Shown here: one piece after another, positions 8,914 through 13,041 of the stretch
Numbering within the stretch: the first letter of the stretch is position 1
Layout: each line of letters starts with the position of its first letter
From: an uncultured bacterium
GTDB lineage: Bacteria; Bacillota; Clostridia; Oscillospirales; Oscillospiraceae
Direction of reading: 5' to 3'
Length of the DNA: 13,041 nucleotides
Assembly: GCA_949286295.1 (NCBI GenBank)
Contig: CASECK010000046.1
Span: 1-13,041, forward strand
The notes under the pieces: generated by a model
What the model saw: only the letters and a program-made list of their open reading frames with translations
Database searches by the model: none
Told to the model about the DNA's origin: nothing
Program-made: the position numbers and the translations under genes

Positions 8914-9842
8914 AGATTGTCAAGGAGAGCCGGGGAGGCAGCGGCGGCGCGCCGTCCCGGGAAGAGCTGGAGCTGATTGGCCGCCTGGCGGAAAAGCGGC
9001 TGGAGCCGGAAGAGGTATATACCTTCAAGGTCCGGCTGTGCGACAACGAGATTGACCGGGACGGGGAGCGGTTTGCCCCGGAGACCCTGGAGGCGCTGGC
9101 GCCGCTGTTTGTGGGCAAGAGCGGAATCTTTGACCACCAGTGGTCGGCCAGAGGGCAGGCGGCCCGGATTTACAAGACCGGGGTGGTCCGGGAGCCGGAC
9201 CGGGTGACCCGGGCCGGGGACGGGTACTGCTGGCTGAAGGGGTGGGCCTATATGGTGCGCACCGAGGGCAACCGGGACCTGATTGCCGAGATTGAGGGGG
9301 GCATCAAACGGGAGGTCAGCGTGGGCTGCGCCGTGGAGCGGGCGGTGTGCTCCATCTGCGGGGCGAATCGCAACCAGGAGGACTGCGGCCACGTGAAGGG
9401 CAGGCAGTACGGCGGGAAGCTGTGCTATACCAGCCTGGAGGGGGCCAGCGACGCCTATGAGTTCTCCTTTGTGGCGGTGCCCGCCCAGCCCAGGGCCGGG
9501 GTGATCAAAAGCGCCGGCGGCGGGGTTCGCCTGAAGGAGCTGGCGGAGAAGAATCCCCGGTGCCGGGGGGAGCTGGAGCGGCTGGAGGAGGAGGCGCAGC
9601 TGGGACGGGCTTACCGGAAGCGGATGCGGGAGGAGGTGGTGCGCCTGGCTCTGCTGGCCGACGGGGCACTGGAGCCGGAGGCGATCCGGGCCATGGCGGA
9701 CAAGCTGTCCCCCGGGGAACTGGAGACCCTGGCCGGGGCCTACCGCCGGCAGGCCAGAAAGAACTACCCCATCAGGACCCAGCTGGAGTACGGCCAGCGG
9801 CGTGAGGACCCGGAGAAGGGAGACCAGGCGTTTTTGGTGTGA
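8910..9842 (+). CDS. Prohead maturation protease with Cys/His cluster and probable scaffold tail
   Basis: This 310-aa protein looks like a serine protease of the phage prohead type, which cleaves scaffold and capsid proteins during head maturation. Residues about 35-200 hold the protease domain, with likely catalytic His76 (GIFDHQW), Ser137 (KREVSVGC) and Glu184 (DAYEFSFVAVPAQPRAG). A cysteine/histidine cluster C-x2-C-x8-C-x-H (Cys147, Cys150, Cys159, His161) lies between the serine and glutamate and may bind a metal. Residues about 205-310 are highly charged and helical, suited to an internal scaffold; this would fit, as the capsid protein has no long N-terminal delta domain. The GTG start at 8910 overlaps the portal stop (GTGA) and has an AAGGAGAG ribosome site; the ATG at 8892 is a possible alternative start with a poorer site. 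The scaffold role is inferred. Confidence 0.83.
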   Translation: MKIVKESRGGSGGAPSREELELIGRLAEKRLEPEEVYTFKVRLCDNEIDRDGERFAPETLEALAPLFVGKSGIFDHQWSARGQAARIYKTGVVREPDRVTRAGDGYCWLKGWAYMVRTEGNRDLIAEIEGGIKREVSVGCAVERAVCSICGANRNQEDCGHVKGRQYGGKLCYTSLEGASDAYEFSFVAVPAQPRAGVIKSAGGGVRLKELAEKNPRCRGELERLEEEAQLGRAYRKRMREEVVRLALLADGALEPEAIRAMADKLSPGELETLAGAYRRQARKNYPIRTQLEYGQRREDPEKGDQAFLV

Positions 9843-9847
9843 GCGCG

Positions 9848-9875
9848 GACAGTTCCCGCCCAAGGCGGGGTTGTC
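9848..9875 (+). promoter_or_regulatory. Stable hairpin in the leader before the decoration and capsid genes
   Basis: GACAGTTCCCGCC (9848-9860) pairs with GGCGGGGTTGTC (9864-9875) across a CAA loop, with one bulged T and two G-T pairs: about 12 bp. It lies in the 55-bp gap between the protease and decoration genes, one of only three sizeable gaps in this module. An A-rich strong ribosome site (AAAAAAGGAGG) follows it directly. No T-run follows, so it is not an intrinsic terminator. It could protect or define the 5' end of the highly needed capsid mRNA; that role is inferred. Confidence 0.5.
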
Positions 9876-9897
9876 AAAGAAAAAAGGAGGTATGTGC

Positions 9898-10284
9898 ATG
9901 AGCAGGATTTCTTTTGACGGCATCGGCGGGGTGGTGGTCACCTTCACCGCCGGTGAGGGCGTCAAGAACGGGCAGGTGGTCAAGATGACCGGCAGCGGTC
10001 AGGTGGGTCCCTGTCAGGCGGGGGATGGCTTTGCCGGTGTGGCGCTGGAACCCAGGGCCGGTATGGCCGCCGTCCAGGTACGGGGCTTTTGCCGGGTGGC
10101 CGGCACCGGGCTGTCCGTGGGACGGGCCCGGCTGGTTGCGGACGGCGCCGGAGGCGTGAAGCCGGCCGGGGAGACGGTGGTCCAGCCCGGTCAGGAGGGC
10201 GCGGTGACCATCCCTGCCGCCGCCGGGACGGAGGTTCTGGTGGTCAGCGTGGAGGAGGATGGCAGCGCGGTGATTTGCCTGTGA
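9898..10284 (+). CDS. Capsid decoration (cement) protein-like
   Basis: This 128-aa, glycine- and valine-rich protein has alternating beta-prone segments and no helices or membrane segments that I can see. It lies between the prohead protease and the major capsid gene, where many phages encode a small beta-barrel cement protein that stabilises the expanded head. The phrases VKNGQVVKMTGSGQVGPCQA (22-41) and FAGVALEPRAGMAAVQVRGF (45-64) resemble capsid-decoration or DUF2190-type proteins of Firmicute prophages. The start chosen is the ATG at 9898, because AAAGGAGG ends 7 nt before it. The in-frame ATG at 9892 is only 1 nt from the site. The strong ribosome site suggests high expression, as needed for a structural protein. 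The family call is by resemblance and position. Confidence 0.7.
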   Translation: MSRISFDGIGGVVVTFTAGEGVKNGQVVKMTGSGQVGPCQAGDGFAGVALEPRAGMAAVQVRGFCRVAGTGLSVGRARLVADGAGGVKPAGETVVQPGQEGAVTIPAAAGTEVLVVSVEEDGSAVICL

Positions 10285-10301
10285 GAAGAGGAGGACAGGA
10301 A

Positions 10302-11315
10302 ATGGCTTTTGCGTATGACAATGTGAAGCTGGACAAGGGGATGTATCAGCAGGCGGGCAAGACCTTTACACAGGTACTGGAGGGGGAGGACCCCAGCGAG
10401 CGCTACCAGGGCACCGCCCTGGAGGGGCTGGACGCCTTCCAGCGGCAGCTCAAGCGCTTTGACATCAAGGTGCGGGGAGCGGGCAGCGACGTGGTGGAGA
10501 AATTTTTCCGCACCGCCGACTCCGCCGTGCTCTTCCCCGAGTACATCGCCCGCACGGTCCGGCAGGGCATGGAGGAGGGGAACCTCCTGCCCCGCATCAC
10601 CGCCGCGGTCACCCGGTTTGACGGGATGGACTACCGCTCCATCACCGCCGAGGCCGGGGGAGAGGAGAGGCGGCTGTACCGGGTGGAGGAGGGGGCGGCC
10701 ATCCCGGAGACCACCATCCGGGTCCAGTCCAGCCTGGTGAAACTCCACAAGCGGGGCAGAATGCTGGTGGCCAGCTATGAAGCGGTGCGCTACCAGAAGC
10801 TGGACCTGTTCTCCGTCACCCTGCGGCAGATGGGCGCCCACATCGCCCGGCAGCAGCTGGAGGACGCGGTGGAGGTGCTCGTCAGCGGCGACGGCAACGA
10901 CAACGCCGCCCCCCAGGATAAGACGGCCGCCGCCGGGCAGCTGAGCTATGACGACCTGGTGGAATTCTGGGCCAAATTTGACCCCTACGAGATGAACGCC
11001 CTGCTGGTGTCCGGCGACGTGATGGTCAAGCTGCTCAAGCTGTCTGAGTTCCAAAACCCCCTCCCCGGGCTGAACTTCCAGGGCACCGGCAAGCTGACCA
11101 CCCCCCTGGGGGCGGAGCTGATGCGCACCAGCGTTCTGCCCGCCGGGACCGCCATCGGCCTGGACAGGCGGTTTGCCCTGGAACAGGTTCAGGGCGGCGA
11201 GGTGACGGTGGAGTATGACAAGCTTATCGACCGCCAGCTGGAGCGGGCGGCCATTACCACCATCAGCGGCTGTGCCAAGATTTTCCCCCCGGCCAGCCGG
11301 GTGCTGAAGGTATGA
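10302..11315 (+). CDS. Major capsid protein, HK97-fold type
   Basis: This is the shell subunit of the phage head. The 337-aa product follows the decoration gene and precedes the head-tail joining genes, the canonical place. Features typical of HK97-fold capsid proteins of clostridial and PBSX-like phages are visible. An N-terminal arm is followed by a segment near 77-105 (VLFPEYIARTVRQGMEEGNL). A beta-rich E-loop-like region runs from about 105 to 165, and a long spine-like helix near 172-195 (VTLRQMGAHIARQQLEDAVE). The C-terminal part ends in ITTISGCAKIFPPASRVLKV. There is no separate delta scaffold domain at the N-terminus. The ATG at 10302 has a GAGGAGGACAGGA ribosome region directly upstream; the open frame to its left only overlaps the decoration gene. 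The stop overlaps the next start by 4 nt. Confidence 0.88.
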   Translation: MAFAYDNVKLDKGMYQQAGKTFTQVLEGEDPSERYQGTALEGLDAFQRQLKRFDIKVRGAGSDVVEKFFRTADSAVLFPEYIARTVRQGMEEGNLLPRITAAVTRFDGMDYRSITAEAGGEERRLYRVEEGAAIPETTIRVQSSLVKLHKRGRMLVASYEAVRYQKLDLFSVTLRQMGAHIARQQLEDAVEVLVSGDGNDNAAPQDKTAAAGQLSYDDLVEFWAKFDPYEMNALLVSGDVMVKLLKLSEFQNPLPGLNFQGTGKLTTPLGAELMRTSVLPAGTAIGLDRRFALEQVQGGEVTVEYDKLIDRQLERAAITTISGCAKIFPPASRVLKV

Positions 11316-11668
11316 TGACCCAGCAGATTTTGCAGCTGTGCCGGGCCATGGGGGCCGGGGAGGAGCAGGAGCAGCTGCTGCTCCCCCTGGCCCGGGCCGT
11401 CCAGCGGCGGCTGGAGGCCAGGCTGCGGGCGGGAGTCCGGCCCGAGGACTGCGGGGACGCCTTCCCGGTGGCCGCCGCCATGTGCGTCATGGAAACCCTG
11501 GAGCAGGCCCAGGGCGGGGCGGAGGCCACCTCCTTCACCGCCGGGAATCTGAGCATCCGGACGGAAGGGGCGGCGCGCCGGCGGGCCGGTCTGGCCGCCC
11601 GGGGAGAGGGGCTGCTGGCCCCCTGGATGGCCGGCGGCGGATTTTCCTTCCGGGGGGTGCGGGGCTGA
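11312..11668 (+). CDS. Head-tail connector (adaptor)-like protein
   Basis: This 118-aa protein is probably the adaptor that binds under the portal ring once the head is full. It is mostly helical (about 1-70: LCRAMGAGEEQEQLLLPLAR onward) and contains VRPEDCGDAFPVAAAMCVME (43-62) and a TAGNLSIR segment (76-83). This resembles small proteins found right after the capsid gene in clostridial prophages and, by position, YqbG of PBSX-like elements. It starts with an ATG at 11312 overlapping the capsid stop (ATGA), with a second ATG directly after; the ribosome site is weak (AAGG), so translation is probably coupled to the capsid gene. The last 30 residues are Gly/Ala/Arg-rich and look unstructured. 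The exact function is inferred from position. Confidence 0.65.
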   Translation: MMTQQILQLCRAMGAGEEQEQLLLPLARAVQRRLEARLRAGVRPEDCGDAFPVAAAMCVMETLEQAQGGAEATSFTAGNLSIRTEGAARRRAGLAARGEGLLAPWMAGGGFSFRGVRG

Positions 11669-11988
11669 TGGAGCGGGCCTGGCGGAGTATTCTGAGCCGG
11701 TATGGCCAGCGGGCGGCCCTTCTGCAAGGGGCGCAGCAGGTCCAGGTGCGGGCCATCCTCCAGCCGGTGGCCGACCGGGAGCGGGACCAGGAGGTCCCCT
11801 CTCCCCTGGGGGAGCGCCGGCAGGAGCGGGTTTTGTACCTGGGGCCGGGGGACAGCCCCCTGGACACGGACACTGTGGTACAGTGGGGGGACAGACAGTT
11901 TCGGGTCCAGCGGGCCCATCTGGCGGGGGCGGAGGTCTGCCCCCACTGGTGGGCCATGCTGTACCCCCGGGAGGAGGAGAGCGGGTGA
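11668..11988 (+). CDS. Head-tail stopper-like protein
   Basis: This 106-aa protein probably plugs the portal-adaptor channel after packaging or joins it to the tail. The pattern VQVRAILQPV (25-34), then LYLGPGDSPL, VVQWGDRQFRVQRAH and HWWAMLYPREEES at the end, suggests a small beta-barrel. It matches a family of conserved hypothetical proteins at this place in clostridial prophages, and corresponds by position to XkdH/YqbH of PBSX-like elements. The ATG at 11668 overlaps the previous stop by one nucleotide (TGATG) and no good ribosome site precedes it, so it likely depends on translational coupling. The stop overlaps the next start by 4 nt. The function is from position and fold impression only. 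Confidence 0.62.
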   Translation: MERAWRSILSRYGQRAALLQGAQQVQVRAILQPVADRERDQEVPSPLGERRQERVLYLGPGDSPLDTDTVVQWGDRQFRVQRAHLAGAEVCPHWWAMLYPREEESG

Positions 11989-12488
11989 GCGCTGGAGTGG
12001 AGCATATCTGCCGGAGCATGGTGGAATATCTGAAGCGCCACGGGGTGGAGGCGGCCGCCGCCTGGCCCGGCACCCCCAGGCAGGAGGGGCGGGAGCCGGT
12101 GGTGGCGGTGTCCCTGCGGGGCTGCCGGGCGCACCCCTCCGGATTTCAAGATTACCTGGGGGAGCGGTATGACAAGGACAGCGGCCTGTGGCAGGAGCGC
12201 TATGGCCGCCGGGCTGAGCTCACCTTCGGGCTGGATATCTATGGCCCGGAGAAGGGGGACGGCGGGGCGGTTCAGCGGACCTTTGACGCCCTGGCCGGAG
12301 CGCTGCTGTGCGGCGGCCCGGAGGGGATGCAGGTGGAGGAGTTCTCCTGCGGGGAGACGGCCTATGACCAGAGCAGCCGCCGCCTGAAGCGGCCGGCCCA
12401 GGCGGTATGCGCCGCCTATCTCACCGCGCAGCCCCAGAGCGGCGGGCTGTTTGTGGATTTTGAATTGCGAGGTGTGGCAGAAGTATGA
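11985..12488 (+). CDS. Tail completion / tail terminator-like protein
   Basis: This 167-aa product lies directly before the tail sheath gene, where contractile-tailed phages encode the protein that caps the tail tube and sheath at the head side. It has an N-terminal helix (VEHICRSMVEYLKRHGVEAA), a beta-rich core (VVAVSLRGCRA, AELTFGLDIYGP) and a long helix (AVQRTFDALAGALL). It ends in a beta strand (GGLFVDFELRGVAEV). This alpha/beta layout resembles tail-terminator and minor-capsid-type proteins. The start is a GTG at 11985, overlapping the previous stop (GTGA) and preceded by an excellent GGGAGGAGGAGAG ribosome region; no plausible ATG is nearby. It overlaps the sheath start by 4 nt. I do not recognise a specific family, so the role is positional. 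Confidence 0.6.
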   Translation: MSAGVEHICRSMVEYLKRHGVEAAAAWPGTPRQEGREPVVAVSLRGCRAHPSGFQDYLGERYDKDSGLWQERYGRRAELTFGLDIYGPEKGDGGAVQRTFDALAGALLCGGPEGMQVEEFSCGETAYDQSSRRLKRPAQAVCAAYLTAQPQSGGLFVDFELRGVAEV

Positions 12489-13041
12489 GCATTACGGTAC
12501 ATCAGCGTCCGGGGGTCTATTCCTCCTATGACGCGTCCTCCGCGGTGAGCGGACGCGGGTCGGGCAGGCTGGTGGGGCTGGCCGGTGTGAGCGCTTCGGC
12601 GCAGGCGGGCCAGGTACAGGTCATCACCAGCTATGACCGGGCGGTGGCCGCCTTCGGCGCCGGGGGAGAGGAGGGGATGGCGCAGCTGATTGGCGTGGCC
12701 CTGAGAAACGGCGCCTCCGGCGTGGCGGCGGTGGCGGTGGCCGAGGGGGATTACGAGGAGGCCTTCGCCCTGCTGGCGGGGGTGGAGGATATCGCCCTGG
12801 TCATCTGCGACAGCACGGAGCTTACGGTGCAGCAGGCCATGCGGGACAGTGTGGACGAGGCCTCCCGGCTGCGCCGGGAGCGGCTGGCGGTGGCCGCCGG
12901 AGCAAAGGGAGAGACGGTGGAGGAGCTGATTGCCCGGGCCAAGGCCCTGGACCACGAGCGGGTGGTCCTCGCAGCCCCGGGCGGGCTGGACGCCAAAGGG
13001 GAAGCCCTGTCCGGGCTGACTCTGGCCGCGGCGGTGGCGGG
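12485..13041 (+). CDS. Contractile tail sheath protein, N-terminal part
   Basis: The sheath surrounds the tail tube and contracts to drive it through the target envelope. The first 185 codons are present; the gene runs off the right edge. The N-terminus ITVHQRPGVYSSYDASSAVS (3-22), followed by GRLVGLAGVSASA and then VITSYDRAVAAFG (46-58), is characteristic of PBSX XkdK-type and clostridial phage sheath proteins. So is the later LDHERVVLAAPGGLDAKGEA (160s-170s). The start is an ATG at 12485 overlapping the previous stop (ATGA). This gene shows that the tail is contractile (myovirus-like) and makes the neighbouring head genes part of a DNA-carrying particle rather than a simple tail bacteriocin. 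The full protein is usually 350-480 aa, so about half is missing here because of the window edge. Confidence 0.88.
   Translation, partial: MSITVHQRPGVYSSYDASSAVSGRGSGRLVGLAGVSASAQAGQVQVITSYDRAVAAFGAGGEEGMAQLIGVALRNGASGVAAVAVAEGDYEEAFALLAGVEDIALVICDSTELTVQQAMRDSVDEASRLRRERLAVAAGAKGETVEELIARAKALDHERVVLAAPGGLDAKGEALSGLTLAAAVA

Larger units (their letters stand above)
6179..13041 (+). mobile_element. Phage head, packaging and contractile-tail gene module (prophage or domesticated phage locus), left part
   Basis: Ten consecutive plus-strand genes follow the standard late order of contractile-tailed phages: small terminase, large terminase, portal, protease, decoration, major capsid, three head-tail joining genes and tail sheath. 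Most overlap or abut, so they form one transcription unit. The order matches the xkd/yqb structural genes of PBSX-like elements. The left boundary is taken as the first phage gene; no integrase, repressor or attachment repeat is visible, and the right end lies outside the window. GC content and codon use look like the neighbouring chromosomal genes, so a recent foreign origin is not evident. The phage nature is certain, but the extent and whether it is active are unknown. Confidence 0.9.

Overview
The window reads as a GC-rich genome of a Clostridia-type Firmicute, most likely an Oscillospiraceae-like gut anaerobe. This is inferred from three things: a two-subunit GlgC/GlgD glycogen operon, a DacF-type carboxypeptidase, and phage proteins that resemble clostridial and PBSX-type prophages. 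No rRNA or tRNA gene is present to confirm the taxon.

Left part (1-4682, minus strand): a glycogen synthesis operon transcribed right to left as glgB - glgC - glgD - glgA. Only the first 31 codons of glgA lie in the window. It is led by a near-consensus sigma-A promoter (TTGACG - 17 bp - TATAAT) and an AT-rich leader of about 80 nt containing a perfect 12-bp palindrome. GlgC makes ADP-glucose and GlgD is its catalytically degenerate partner. GlgA builds the linear glucan and GlgB adds branches. GlgB carries an unusual Lys/Ala/Pro/Ser tail.

Middle (4728-5919, minus strand): a secreted class A D-alanyl-D-alanine carboxypeptidase (DacF/PBP5 type). It is a separate unit, ending in a strong GC hairpin just before the glg promoter.

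Right part (6179-13041, plus strand): the head and head-tail module of a tailed phage with a contractile tail, in standard order. The genes are short terminase small subunit, large terminase, portal, prohead protease (with probable scaffold tail), decoration protein, HK97-fold major capsid protein, three head-tail joining proteins and the start of the tail sheath. The genes abut or overlap by 1-4 nt, except for short gaps before the portal, the decoration protein and the capsid gene. A stable hairpin precedes the decoration gene. The module starts directly beside dacF across a 259-bp divergent spacer, with no integrase, repressor, replication gene or recognisable attachment site on this side. 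The terminase small subunit is very short and shows no visible DNA-binding domain.

The combination of capsid, packaging and contractile-tail genes with no left-end lysogeny genes and host-like base composition fits two readings. One is an ordinary prophage whose integration and lysogeny genes lie to the right. The other is a domesticated, gene-transfer-agent-like or defective particle locus. This window alone cannot decide between them.
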